Part shown: positions 9,154-17,614 of the stretch, piece after piece
Layout of the letters: each line of letters begins with the position of its first letter
How positions within the stretch are numbered: position 1 is the first letter of the stretch
Origin: Anaerolineae bacterium
GTDB lineage: Bacteria; Chloroflexota; Anaerolineae; Aggregatilineales; Phototrophicaceae
Reading direction: 5' to 3'
Assembly: GCA_022824465.1 (NCBI GenBank)
Contig: JAJDZV010000009.1
Location: 124,001-188,000 of the forward strand
DNA length: 64,000 bases
Notes under the pieces: model-generated
What the model was told of the DNA's origin: nothing
The model's input: the letters and a program-made list of their open reading frames with translations, nothing else
The model's database searches: none
Position numbers and translations under genes: made by a program

Positions 9154-10069
9154 CGGCGATTGGATTGAGGTCCGCCTGCGGGTCGATGGCGAGTGCGCGG
9201 AAGCCGTCGCCGATGTGCTCAGCCGATTTGGTCATCAAGGCGTTTCGATCGAACAAGATGGCATTGTGCCCGACGTCTTTGATGAGACGGACTTGCCACC
9301 GGCATCCGATCTCGTCGTCCGCGCATACTTCCCGGCGGATGGCGCCCAGCATGACCGCAAGCTGGAGCTGGAGCGGGCGCTGGGGCATATGCGGCTGATG
9401 GTTCCGCTGCCGGCGCCGACATACCGGTCGCTGGCATCCCAAGACTGGGCGGAAGCCTGGAAGGCGCATTATCAACCGATCCGCATAGGTCGAAGGCTGG
9501 TCATACGTCCGCTGTGGATCGACGTGGAGCTTGCAAACGACGACATCGAGATTGCGCTCGATCCCGGCATGGCATTCGGCACCGGCGCCCACCCCACCAC
9601 GCAGCTTTGCCTCGAATCGTTGGAGCGGCTGGCCGGGAGCGCGCTCGATATGCTGGACTTGGGAACGGGCAGCGGCATCCTGGCGATTGCTGCGGCGAAA
9701 CTTGGCCTTGGGCGGGTTTTGGCTTTGGACAGCGACAAGCTGGCGGTAGAGGCGACGCGCGCCAACGCGGAAGCCAATGGCGTTGGCAGCCAGGTCCATG
9801 CCGTGCATGGCAGCCTGCCGTACGCGATTGGCGCGGGGAGGCGTTTTGATCTGGTCGTGGTCAATATTTTGGCGCGGATCATCCTAGAATTAGCGGGTAA
9901 CGGACTGGGTCAGGTGGTGAAGCCGGGCGGCAAGGCGATTTTCAGCGGCATCATCGATACGCAAGCGGATGAAGTGAAAGCGGCGTTGCGTGCATGCGGC
10001 TTGGTGGTGGACCGCCAGCGGCAGATTGGCGACTGGCTGCTGCTTGAAGCCGACAAGCCCCTGGCGTAA
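9143..10069 (+). CDS. prmA: Ribosomal protein L11 methyltransferase
   Basis: PrmA trimethylates ribosomal protein L11 using SAM. The 308-residue protein has the N-terminal recognition domain (LRVDGECAEAVADVLSRFG), the PrmA hallmark GMAFGTGAHPTTQLCLESLE and the SAM-binding motif LDLGTGSGILAIAAAKLG, then VVVNILARIILEL. The start codon lies inside the dnaJ end, an arrangement (dnaJ-prmA) seen in many bacteria, and implies coupled translation. Confidence 0.93.
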   Translation: MTTSGDWIEVRLRVDGECAEAVADVLSRFGHQGVSIEQDGIVPDVFDETDLPPASDLVVRAYFPADGAQHDRKLELERALGHMRLMVPLPAPTYRSLASQDWAEAWKAHYQPIRIGRRLVIRPLWIDVELANDDIEIALDPGMAFGTGAHPTTQLCLESLERLAGSALDMLDLGTGSGILAIAAAKLGLGRVLALDSDKLAVEATRANAEANGVGSQVHAVHGSLPYAIGAGRRFDLVVVNILARIILELAGNGLGQVVKPGGKAIFSGIIDTQADEVKAALRACGLVVDRQRQIGDWLLLEADKPLA

Positions 10070-10073
10070 CGGC

Positions 10074-10790
10074 ATGGCGCAACTCGATGGCGATCAGCGC
10101 TCGGCGTACGTTCAGGCCATGTTTGATCGTATCGCCGATCGTTATGACTTGATTAATCGGCTGATCAGCGGCGGGCAAGACCTCAAGTGGCGCCGGCTCG
10201 TGGTGGAAAAGGCCGCGCTACCGCCAGACGGGAGTCTGCTGGATATTGCGGCTGGCACGGGCGATATCGCATTCGAGGCATTGAAGCGAACGCCGACTGC
10301 GCAAGTGGTCTGCGCGGATTTCGCTCTGAAGATGATGCAAGTTGGCCGGCGGCGCGCTCCTTACGGACAGCAAGTGGCATGGATGGGCGCCGACGCCCTG
10401 CGGCTCCCCTACGCCGATGGCAGCTTTGACGCCGTAGTCTCGGGATACTTGATGCGGAATGTGGCGGATATTCCCGGCGCGCTGGCAGAGCAAGGGCGGG
10501 TGCTGAAGCCGGGCGGGCGCATCGTGATACTGGATACGTCGCCGCCGCCTGACAATCTGCTCAAGCCGCTGATCATGCTGCACCTGCGTTATGGCATTCC
10601 CCTCATCGGGCGCGTGGTCGGCGGAAAGGCGGCGGCCGAGGCCTATCGATACTTGCCGGAATCAACGGCAGCCTTCAAGACACCAACGGAATTGGCTCAG
10701 ATGGTTGCGGCGGCTGGCTTCGCGGAGGCGCGCTTCAAGTCGCTGATGTTCGGCACGATGGCGGTGCATTGGGGCATCAAGCGCGGCTAG
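10074..10790 (+). CDS. menG: Demethylmenaquinone / ubiquinone-type C-methyltransferase (UbiE/MenG)
   Basis: Predicted to add the ring methyl group in the last step of menaquinone synthesis. The 238-residue protein carries the family motifs MFDRIADRYDLINRLISGG near the N-terminus, LDIAAGTGDIAFE for SAM binding, and the late block RVLKPGGRIVILDTSPP. The ATG at 10074, 4 nt after the prmA stop, starts the canonical N-terminus; the longer open frame upstream overlaps prmA and is not used. A quinone product would fit with the complex I genes further on. Ubiquinone cannot be excluded from this sequence, but menaquinone is more likely in the suggested phylum. Confidence 0.85.
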   Translation: MAQLDGDQRSAYVQAMFDRIADRYDLINRLISGGQDLKWRRLVVEKAALPPDGSLLDIAAGTGDIAFEALKRTPTAQVVCADFALKMMQVGRRRAPYGQQVAWMGADALRLPYADGSFDAVVSGYLMRNVADIPGALAEQGRVLKPGGRIVILDTSPPPDNLLKPLIMLHLRYGIPLIGRVVGGKAAAEAYRYLPESTAAFKTPTELAQMVAAAGFAEARFKSLMFGTMAVHWGIKRG

Positions 10791-10821
10791 AGAGGCGCGA
10801 CGAAGCGGCAATCAAAGATGA

Positions 10822-10854
10822 CGCGAGCAACCAACTGATGGCCCGCTGCTCGCG
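10822..10854. repeat. Inverted repeat in the convergent menG/infA gap
   Basis: CGCGAGCA and TGCTCGCG are perfect 8-bp arms around a 17-nt loop, midway between two converging genes. The position suits a bidirectional terminator, although no T run follows on either side. The rest of the 143-bp gap shows nothing. Confidence 0.4.
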
Positions 10855-10933
10855 CCATTTGCGGAAACATGCCTATTCGCCCGCTGATTGGACCTGCGGA
10901 TACCAACGTCTGGGGCGGCGCGCGGTCAAGCGG

Positions 10934-11170
10934 CTAGGCGCGCACGTTGTCCTTGTGACGATAAATGATGCGGCCACGATTCATATCGTAGGCGCTCATT
11001 TCCACTTTTACGCGGTCTCCCAACAAAATACGAATGTAGAACTTGCGCATCTTGCCCGACAAATAGGACAAGACACGATGACCGTTATCCAACTCCACCA
11101 TGAACTGCGTGTTCGGCAGCGCCTCGATAACCGTTCCCTCCACTTCGATCTTTTCTTCTTTCTTGGCCAT
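10934..11170 (-). CDS. infA: Translation initiation factor IF-1
   Basis: IF-1 binds the 30S A site during initiation. It is a 78-residue OB-fold protein with the full family signature: [39 protein letters not shown] and [12 protein letters not shown]. The ribosome site GGAGG lies just upstream of the ATG. It is the last gene of the S1-rpsU-infA run on this strand. Confidence 0.97.
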   Translation of the reverse strand: MAKKEEKIEVEGTVIEALPNTQFMVELDNGHRVLSYLSGKMRKFYIRILLGDRVKVEMSAYDMNRGRIIYRHKDNVRA

Positions 11171-11209
11171 ATTCCTCCACGTATCGCCTAAGGGGACGCT
11201 AAGTATAAC

Positions 11210-11248
11210 GCAAAGAGCCGTTGCGTGCCAGGCATGCAGCGGCTTTGC
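11210..11248 (-). repeat. Stem-loop between rpsU and infA
   Basis: The arms GCAAAG-CCGCTGC and GCAACGG-CTCTTTGC pair imperfectly (13 bp with a small bulge and a G-U) around an 11-nt loop. It lies in the rpsU-infA spacer with no U tract after it, so it may be an RNA processing or stabilising element rather than a terminator. Confidence 0.35.
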
Positions 11249-11301
11249 ACAGTTTGGGTCTGAAGGGATTGCTGTTGGCTCAACGCAGTCGAACTGAGGG
11301 A

Positions 11302-11493
11302 TCAGTATCTTCGTTGGCGCCGGCGGGAACGACGAATCGCCTTTTTCTTTTCGATCCGCCGCAGCTCGCTTTTGGAGATATGCCAGCGTTTGCGTCGAAC
11401 AGTGCTCAAGATGCCGGCGTTTGTCACGCGCTTGCGAAACCGGCGCAAGAGCTGTTCTTGACTTTCGCCTGGCTTAAGTTTGACCGAAGCCAT
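11302..11493 (-). CDS. rpsU: Small ribosomal subunit protein bS21
   Basis: The 63-residue, very basic protein has the bS21 fold pattern: [20 protein letters not shown], then [19 protein letters not shown] and an Arg/Lys-rich tail. It is a 30S protein involved in initiation. The ribosome site AAGGTGGTG precedes the ATG. It lies 90 bp behind the S1-domain gene and ahead of infA. Confidence 0.95.
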   Translation of the reverse strand: MASVKLKPGESQEQLLRRFRKRVTNAGILSTVRRKRWHISKSELRRIEKKKAIRRSRRRQRRY

Positions 11494-11540
11494 ATTGCAG
11501 TCACCACCTTTTTTGGCTAATTCATACCCAGCCGGGCACG

Positions 11541-11565
11541 TATGCTGAAGAGAGTATACAGCATA
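11541..11565 (-). promoter_or_regulatory. Hairpin with embedded TATACT upstream of rpsU
   Basis: TATGCTG and CAGCATA form a 7-bp inverted repeat with an 11-nt loop, and the - strand hexamer TATACT (11553-11558) falls within it, about 60 bp before rpsU. No clear -35 box is present. It could be an rpsU promoter or a stem at the end of the S1 transcript. Confidence 0.3.
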
Positions 11566-11583
11566 ACCGGCGCGAGCAACAGG

Positions 11584-12858
11584 CTAACTCGGGTGGCCAA
11601 CTGGCTGATCCAGCGCGGGCTCGAGTTCGGCATCGTCTTCGGCGGCCTCGCGCTGAGCCAGCTCAGCTTGCTGCGCTTCCAGCTCCGCCGCTTCTGAAGC
11701 GGCAACGACCAACTCCAACTGTCTTTCATCCCACTGCGCTTTTTCGGCGGCTGTGACTTCGGTGAGGCTTAAGCCGAGGCGTTGGCGTTCGGACTCAATG
11801 CTGATGATTCGCATGAGCAGCTTCTGTCCTTCGTAAAGATGCCGCAAGGGATTCTCGTCAGGGTTATGAGACATTTGGCTGACGTGCAGCAAAGCCTCGA
11901 TGCCGGGGTCCAGGCTGATGAAGGCGCCAAAGCTCTCCAAGCGGCTGATGACGCCCTCGACCAATTGCCCGATGTGGTACATATCATCGACCAAGGTCCA
12001 GGGATTCGGCTGCAGGCGCTTCAAGCTAAGACCGATGCGTTTGCCTTCGGCGTCCAGGTTAAGCACGTAGACCTCGACTTCATCGCCGACGGCGACAACC
12101 TGGCTGGGATGGCGCACGCGACGCCAAGCGAGTTCGGAAATATGAATCAAGCCATCGGCGCCGCCGAGATCGACGAAGGCGCCAAAGTCACACAAGCCGC
12201 TGACTATGCCCTTGCGCGACGTTCCCTCAGCGAGTTCCTTGAGCAAAGCCTCTTTGCGCGCGGAGCGGCTTTCTTGCTCGGCTTCCATTTGGCTGAAGAC
12301 CAGGCGGCGGCGTTTGCGATTCACCTCGATGACTTTTACGGTGATCTCGCGTCCCACAAGCGTTTGCAGGCGCGCGATGCGCTCGTCTTCTTTTAAGCCG
12401 CGCGGCAAGTCCACGACGTGGCTGGCGGGCACGAATCCGCGCAAATGACCAAAAGCCACGATGACGCCGCCCTTGTTCGTATCGGTGATTTCGCCGCTCC
12501 AGAGTGTTTCGGCATTCATAAGTTCGTCGGCGCGCTTCCAGTCTTCATATTGGCGCGCTTGAGCGGCGGAAAGGACCAGGTTGCCGTCATGGTCGCTAAG
12601 ATTGACGACCGCCACGGCGATTTCAGCGTTCACCTGGAAGTCCGCGGTGCTCATTCCCATGCGTTCGATATCGCCGCGCGTTACGATTCCGTCCTGTTTC
12701 CAACCGATATCGACGATCAAGCCTTGACCGTCTATAGACAGCACGGTTCCGTTTACGATATCGCCGCGCTCAAGCTGGCTCTCCGCGAGCGACTCTTCAA
12801 GAAGCGCCGCGAAATCCAACTCCTCAATAGTCTCCGGTACTACAGATTCTGTGTGCAT
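11584..12858 (-). CDS. Four-repeat S1-domain RNA-binding protein (bS1-like), copy A
   Basis: This 424-residue protein holds four consecutive S1/OB repeats and an acidic Glu/Ala-rich tail. Repeat starts are visible at GDIVNGTVLSIDGQGLIVDI, at the second strand set around WSGEITDTNKGGVIVAFG, at RKGIVSGLCDFGAFVDLG and at GQLVEGVISRLESFGAFISL. Such proteins bind mRNA on the 30S subunit (S1/RpsA class). The ATG at 12858 follows AAGGAGAGAG. It heads a likely S1-rpsU-infA transcript behind a near-ideal promoter. It is a paralogue of the gene at 13251; which copy is the true ribosomal S1 is not decidable here. Confidence 0.88.
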   Translation of the reverse strand: MHTESVVPETIEELDFAALLEESLAESQLERGDIVNGTVLSIDGQGLIVDIGWKQDGIVTRGDIERMGMSTADFQVNAEIAVAVVNLSDHDGNLVLSAAQARQYEDWKRADELMNAETLWSGEITDTNKGGVIVAFGHLRGFVPASHVVDLPRGLKEDERIARLQTLVGREITVKVIEVNRKRRRLVFSQMEAEQESRSARKEALLKELAEGTSRKGIVSGLCDFGAFVDLGGADGLIHISELAWRRVRHPSQVVAVGDEVEVYVLNLDAEGKRIGLSLKRLQPNPWTLVDDMYHIGQLVEGVISRLESFGAFISLDPGIEALLHVSQMSHNPDENPLRHLYEGQKLLMRIISIESERQRLGLSLTEVTAAEKAQWDERQLELVVAASEAAELEAQQAELAQREAAEDDAELEPALDQPVGHPS

Positions 12859-13098
12859 AAGCAATTGCTCTCTCCTTACGAATGGGCTTCGCATTCTGAC
12901 TGGCGGTTTCTCGAGCAGCTCTATTGGTCGCGGCGATTGCAGTTACACCGGACGATTGATGCCGCGGACGCCGAAACAGTCTCGGGGCAAAATAAAGCCC
13001 GGGTGCAAACGGCGCTGAGCGTCCAGGTTTGGTATTCCCGGCTCGCCTGCGATTGCAGCCCAGAGCGGACGAAATTGCCTCGCCAAAATACGCGCAGC

Positions 13099-13127
13099 AT
13101 TATACAGACGCCCATTGGCGCTGTCAA
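13099..13127 (-). promoter_or_regulatory. Perfect consensus sigma-70 type promoter for S1 copy A
   Basis: The - strand reads TTGACA (13127-13122), a 17-bp spacer, then TATAAT (13104-13099), matching the housekeeping consensus at all twelve positions. Transcription would start near 13092, giving a leader of about 230 nt before the ATG at 12858. The leader includes GGGC-TTTATTTT-GCCC, but no known leader motif was recognised. The remaining bases 13128-13250 hold nothing else visible. Confidence 0.85.
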
Positions 13128-13250
13128 CATGGCTACGGCGGGAGAGGGAGCGCCCGCCACACTGGCGAGCGTCGTGGATTGCAGATTGGATGCGTTCGAT
13201 TGCGACGCGGTCCGGTCTGAATTTCTCTCCGGCGTGTCAGCGAATGCGAT

Positions 13251-14450
13251 CTAAGGGCCTGCGCCGTGATCAGCGTCTCCGGACGCATTGTCCGGAACCG
13301 AGCCGGGATTTGGCGTGGATTCGTCGGCAGTATCCTCCGCCACTTCGGTCCCCCAGCGCTGCGTGAAGCCGACGCGGCGTTTCTCCGGCTCCAGATGACT
13401 GATGCGCAGCGAGAGGTGGTCGCCCTTCTGCACATAAGAATAGGGTTCTTTCAAGGCGCCGTCGCCCATTTCGCTCAGATGCAGCAAGCCCTCGAGGCCA
13501 TCTTCAAGGGCGACAAAAGCGCCAAAGTCAACGACGTTGGTGACGTAGCCTTCGATTAACTGGCCTTCGTGGTAGCGGAACTGGGCGTCGTCCCAAGGAT
13601 CGCTAAGCAAGCGCTTGCGGCTCAGGGCAATGCGATTGGTTTGGCGATCAAGGTTTAGAACGTAGACTTCAATCTCTTCGCCAATATGCAGGATGTCGCG
13701 GGGATGATCGACGCGGTGCCAAGCCAATTCGCTGACGTGTATTAAGCCGTCGGCGCCGCCGATATTGACGAATGCGCCGAAGTCGCGCAAGCCGGTCACC
13801 ACCCCGTTGACCACATCGCCGACATTGAGCTCAGCCAGCAGCTTGGCCTTGCGGCGGGCGCGCCATTCCTTTTGCGCTTCACGTTCGCTGAAGATCAGCC
13901 GCCGCCGATCCTGGTCAACCTCGATGACTTTGACGCCGAGGGTATTGCCAATGAGCTGGGTCATGGCTTCTTTCCGGTCCACAGAGAGGTTGGTGGAAAC
14001 CAGGTGAGAGCTGGGTATGAAGCCTTCAAGCCGGTTCCAGCGGACGAGCGCGCCGCCTTTGTTGTAGCCGCTGACCTTGACATCGACGGCGTCCTGCGAC
14101 GAGAGCAATTCGCGCGCCTTCTCCCAATCATAGCGCTGCAAACCCATGTTGATGGAAACGATGAGATTGTCGTTTTGATCGCGCGGATTGACGACGTAGA
14201 CAGGAACGCTGGCGCCCGTGGACAAACTCTCGCGGAAGGCGGTGTCCATCCGTTCCAGGTCTTGCGAGGGAACAATGCCGTCCTGTTTCGCGCCGAGATC
14301 AACGATGATTTCGCGTTCGTCGATTTGAAGAATGGTGGCTTCACGGATTTCACCGCGGCGGGGCGGCGTATAGGAAAAGTCGAAAGACGAGGCGAGCATC
14401 TCCTCGAAATTCTCATCTTGCTGCGGGTTTTGTTCTTGCGCTTCACTCAT
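13251..14450 (-). CDS. Four-repeat S1-domain RNA-binding protein (bS1-like), copy B
   Basis: The 399-residue paralogue of copy A again has four S1 repeats: around GEIREATILQIDEREIIVDL, VDVKVSGYNKGGALVRWNRL, GDVVNGVVTGLRDFGAFVNI and GQLIEGYVTNVVDFGAFVAL. The third repeat, with GGADGLIHVSELAW, is almost the same as in copy A and is the best conserved. A Pro/Asp-rich tail ends the protein. A GGAGG lies upstream of the ATG at rather long spacing (about 14 nt). It has its own upstream promoter candidate and is separated from copy A by about 390 bp. Confidence 0.88.
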   Translation of the reverse strand: MSEAQEQNPQQDENFEEMLASSFDFSYTPPRRGEIREATILQIDEREIIVDLGAKQDGIVPSQDLERMDTAFRESLSTGASVPVYVVNPRDQNDNLIVSINMGLQRYDWEKARELLSSQDAVDVKVSGYNKGGALVRWNRLEGFIPSSHLVSTNLSVDRKEAMTQLIGNTLGVKVIEVDQDRRRLIFSEREAQKEWRARRKAKLLAELNVGDVVNGVVTGLRDFGAFVNIGGADGLIHVSELAWHRVDHPRDILHIGEEIEVYVLNLDRQTNRIALSRKRLLSDPWDDAQFRYHEGQLIEGYVTNVVDFGAFVALEDGLEGLLHLSEMGDGALKEPYSYVQKGDHLSLRISHLEPEKRRVGFTQRWGTEVAEDTADESTPNPGSVPDNASGDADHGAGP

Positions 14451-14564
14451 GGGGATAGTTTTGCCTCCTGCTTAAGCAGGTCATAATCGTGTCGCGAGCG
14501 CGAGGTTCGTCGACACTATCGACTACAGTGTTTACGACTGGTAATGGCGCCAAAAAGAATCATC

Positions 14565-14570
14565 ATTATA
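14565..14570 (-). promoter_or_regulatory. TATAAT box upstream of S1 copy B
   Basis: A perfect TATAAT in AT-rich sequence (TGTATATAATGATGATTC on the - strand) lies about 115 bp before the copy B start. No good -35 hexamer is seen. The rest of 14451-14739 has no supported gene. Confidence 0.45.
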
Positions 14571-14739
14571 TACACTAAATGCCTTCGGCCGGAGAAGCTG
14601 ACGCGATTGCGCGCCTGCAAGACGCCCGTGACGGCGCTTTCCCGAAGTCTCGTCTCGAATCGGCCGGCAACGCAACGCCATTATAACCCAAAGTATTGAG
14701 AATGACACAAGCCACAAAAAAGCGAGGCTTGAAGCCCGA

Positions 14740-15288
14740 CTAGATATCCGGCTGAGCGCTGCCGAAGCCATGACCTTGCAAACCACGGTCAATTTCCCAA
14801 GGATAAACGACGTAGGTATCGGTGACATCGCCGTATAAATCCGGCGTGATGTTAGAGAACATCGTGCGGTAAGGGTTGTAGTGAAGAACGCAATTGACCG
14901 GCGTGGCGCCCGCCGAGCTGACGCGTTCCCGCACCGAGATACTGGTCCGTCCGCTGCCCCAAACATCGTCGACGATTAACGTGCGGCGCCCGCGAAGCAG
15001 GTCAGGATCAGGGAACTGCAGGAACGTGGGCCAAGCCATCAAGCCCGACTGACGGGTCGAAACGAAGTCCACCGAGGCTGTCAACAGGTGCTGCATGCTC
15101 AGCGCCTCCGCCAAGAGCCCGCCAGGGATTATGCCGCCACGCGTGATCATCACCATCGCGCCGAAAGGTCCGAGGGATTGTATGCGCGGGACTAGCCCGT
15201 CGATAAGTTGATCGACCTCATCCCATGTTATGAGACGGGGCTGACGCGGTTCGTCAGGGCGCATCAGCATCGGGAACACCTCTTGCAT
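14740..15288 (-). CDS. Purine-type phosphoribosyltransferase
   Basis: The 182-residue type I PRTase has the 13-residue PRPP motif as RTLIVDDVWGSGRTSI and the early loop MVMITRGGIIPGGLLAEAL. Its length and the motif order are close to Gpt/Hpt-like enzymes (COG2236 class) that salvage xanthine, guanine or hypoxanthine. The base specificity cannot be read. A later in-frame ATG (residue 7 or 9) could be the start. It lies 23 bp after the THUMP-like methyltransferase gene in the same direction. Confidence 0.8.
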   Translation of the reverse strand: MQEVFPMLMRPDEPRQPRLITWDEVDQLIDGLVPRIQSLGPFGAMVMITRGGIIPGGLLAEALSMQHLLTASVDFVSTRQSGLMAWPTFLQFPDPDLLRGRRTLIVDDVWGSGRTSISVRERVSSAGATPVNCVLHYNPYRTMFSNITPDLYGDVTDTYVVYPWEIDRGLQGHGFGSAQPDI

Positions 15289-15311
15289 TCGGTATCATTC
15301 AGGATTGCGGG

Positions 15312-16517
15312 TCAATTATAGAAGATTCGTTCATTTTGCCCAAATGGCGCATCTTCGCAGACGATGGCGACCGGTTTGCCCAAGTGCCGGGTTAATACCA
15401 GAACGCGCGATTCATCGCCGTTTGGGAGGCGCAGTCTGTTTATCAGTTCTTCCGGCGACATGGGGAAGCCACGCTTCTTGACGGTGACGCGGCCGACGCG
15501 CCGCTCCACCAGGTAGCGACGCAAGCGTTTGAGCTGGAAGGGCATCCAGTCGAGGATGCGCCAGGCGCGCGCCCATGGGGAATGGGCGAAGCTATTCGCC
15601 GTCAGATAGGCGATGGCAGGATCGAGCATGGCGGCATCGAGATCGTACGCAAGTTGCAGTACAAGGCGCGCGCGCAGGATTGCCGGGTCGGGTTCGATCA
15701 GCCAGGCGCCCGGCGGGGCGATCTCAACCGGCTCAAGGGCTTGGTGGATCATGTGATAGCGGCCGCGCGCGGTCAAGAGGGTCGCTTGAGGCGGCGACTG
15801 CGGGCGGCGCAGCCAGAGAATCGCCTCAACCAGACGTCCGGCTACCGATATGAATTCCACCTGTCCGCCATAGGCTGCGAGTTGTCGCAAATCGACGCCG
15901 GGCGCAAGCTTCAAGATGACTTCCTTTGCATTGCAGTCGGCGATGAGCGATAGCGGCGGCTGATAACGCTCGGTCTGACGTATGCGCCTGCCCTGCTCGT
16001 CACGGCGGCTGGGATCAAAGAAGACGCAGTCAAAACCAGCCGGATCATAGGCGCGGACGTCGGCAACCGCAAACGACGCGCGCCGCTTGGCGACAGCGCT
16101 GTTGTGGCGCGCGATGGCGACCGTCACAGGATCAATATCGAGTCCGAGGACTTCGCGTCCTGCCGTCGCGAACGCGAGGCTGTCGGCGCCGATGCCGCAG
16201 CAGAGGTCAAGCACCTTCTGCGACTCGATCAAGCCGGCGCGGTATCGTCGCGCCCAAGGATGGCTCGCCTGCTCCAGTCCGGACTTTGTGAAGAGCATGT
16301 CGGCGGCATGGCGCGGGAACTTGAGTCGTGCTTTGTGACGGAGGCGCAGGGTTGTCAATACAGCGCCCGCTTCGGACGGGCTTAGGGTTTTGCGCAGGCG
16401 AGTCAACAGCGGCAGCGTATTGGCTTCAGACAGGTCCGCGGCAGCAAAATCCGTGAGGAAGCGGCGGGCGCGTTCGCTGCGCAAGAACTCGACGTCAGCC
16501 AGGGTAAGCGCCATCAA
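15312..16517 (-). CDS. SAM-dependent methyltransferase with THUMP-like C-terminal domain
   Basis: The 401-residue protein has a helical N-terminus, then a Rossmann methyltransferase core with motif I VLDLCCGIGADSLAFA, a second-strand acid in VLGLDIDPVTVAIARHN and a catalytic-loop-like FFDPSRRDEQGRRI. Its last ~80 residues (RVGRVTVKKRGFPMSPEEL and onward) match the THUMP-like domain attached to such enzymes. It probably methylates a base in tRNA or rRNA; the target is unknown. It starts 9 bp behind the stop of another methyltransferase-like gene. Confidence 0.8.
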   Translation of the reverse strand: MMALTLADVEFLRSERARRFLTDFAAADLSEANTLPLLTRLRKTLSPSEAGAVLTTLRLRHKARLKFPRHAADMLFTKSGLEQASHPWARRYRAGLIESQKVLDLCCGIGADSLAFATAGREVLGLDIDPVTVAIARHNSAVAKRRASFAVADVRAYDPAGFDCVFFDPSRRDEQGRRIRQTERYQPPLSLIADCNAKEVILKLAPGVDLRQLAAYGGQVEFISVAGRLVEAILWLRRPQSPPQATLLTARGRYHMIHQALEPVEIAPPGAWLIEPDPAILRARLVLQLAYDLDAAMLDPAIAYLTANSFAHSPWARAWRILDWMPFQLKRLRRYLVERRVGRVTVKKRGFPMSPEELINRLRLPNGDESRVLVLTRHLGKPVAIVCEDAPFGQNERIFYN

Positions 16518-16525
16518 GCTCGTCG

Positions 16526-17353
16526 CTATTCGTCCGGCGCCTCGGCCGACGCCGGATCAATGGCGACGGCGGTGAGCGTCTCCAGCGCGATGTCGTCAAG
16601 GACTGGGTTCAAGACGGCGTCCCACACCCAGTCGGCGGCGGTTGCCCGGCTGAACTTGCCGACCTTGTTGACATTTGCGATAAGCCCGGCGAGCACAGCC
16701 GGCTGCATAAATCCCACCGCTTTTGGCAGGCTGCTGAATGCGAGCAGAATTGGCTCAGCCGCGCGCTCAATCGCGAGGGCGCGCCAGGTAATCGTGTCCG
16801 ACGCTGTCAGTTTCCAAACCGGTTTGTTGGGCTGCTGGTGAACGAGCAGATGCAGATAGGGACCGCGGAAGCGCGCCAGGTCAAGTAAGTCGGCGTCGGC
16901 TCGCGCTACCGATTGGATGCGATTCAGCGTGTCCGCGGTGGCCTGCGGTTTCTCGCCGCGCAGAAACACGCCCAAACCATCGAGCGCGGGCTCCACCAGG
17001 ATCCGCGTGTAGCCATTTTCGCGGAGCAGGCGGGGATGGCGCTCGCTTACCGCACCGCGGGATTGCAGAGCGATCAAGCGGCCGCCGGGACGCAAGGCCG
17101 TCAGAACGCGCGCCAGGAGTTCGGGGGTTAAGTTGCAGTCGTAGGCCAAAGCGCCATCGGCGGAGTCAGGCGCGATCTTGGCAGCGGCGAAGTTGGCGGC
17201 GGGCACATGCCGGACTTGCAGGTCGGCGCGCCATGTTTTCATCATGGCGCCCGAGAAACCGTCGAGATCGAGCAAATTCAAGCTCGAGGCGCTGGGCGGC
17301 AGGTGCTTCGCCATTACGGCGACATAATGCCGCTGGACATCACGCGCTTGCAT
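16526..17353 (-). CDS. Degenerate methyltransferase-like protein
   Basis: The 275-residue protein starts MQARDVQRHYVAVMAKHL. It has the layout of a class I methyltransferase (LNLLDLDGFSGAMMK in place of motif I, LARVLTALRPGGRLIALQSR as the post-II region), but the Gly-rich SAM loop is poorly kept. The C-terminal ~130 residues are not recognised. The ATG overlaps the stop of the 59-codon gene upstream by one base (TGATG), which fixes the start and implies coupling. Function unknown; a structural or substrate-binding role is as likely as catalysis. Confidence 0.65.
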   Translation of the reverse strand: MQARDVQRHYVAVMAKHLPPSASSLNLLDLDGFSGAMMKTWRADLQVRHVPAANFAAAKIAPDSADGALAYDCNLTPELLARVLTALRPGGRLIALQSRGAVSERHPRLLRENGYTRILVEPALDGLGVFLRGEKPQATADTLNRIQSVARADADLLDLARFRGPYLHLLVHQQPNKPVWKLTASDTITWRALAIERAAEPILLAFSSLPKAVGFMQPAVLAGLIANVNKVGKFSRATAADWVWDAVLNPVLDDIALETLTAVAIDPASAEAPDE

Positions 17354-17532
17354 CAGCTGTTGCTGGCCGCCACCTTGATGAGCTGCAAGAATTCGTCCCA
17401 TTCCTCGCGGAAGAAATGCAGCGTCACCGCGCCCAACTCGACGTGAAAGGTGACTTCGCCATCGGGCGCGCGAACTTCCCAGACGAGATAATTGTCCGTC
17501 TCGGCGATGGCATTGTCAGGCGCATCCGTCAT
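17353..17532 (-). CDS. Small conserved-looking protein of 59 residues
   Basis: A short acidic protein, MTDAPDNAIAETDNYLVWEV then RAPDGEVTFHVELGAVTLHF and FREEWDEFLQLIKVAASNS. Support for a real gene is good: GAGGAGG lies 7 nt before the ATG, the stop codon overlaps the next start (TGATG), and the alternating pattern suggests two beta strands and a helix. I recall similar short proteins in Chloroflexota but cannot name a function. It sits between pnp and the methyltransferase-like gene on the same strand. Confidence 0.7.
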   Translation of the reverse strand: MTDAPDNAIAETDNYLVWEVRAPDGEVTFHVELGAVTLHFFREEWDEFLQLIKVAASNS

Positions 17533-17614
17533 TCGAGGACCTCCTCAAGCCGCGCCGGCGATCAAGCACAGGGCGCTCCGCAATTGGGGCGCAGCGCCTC
17601 CATAGACGATGCCG

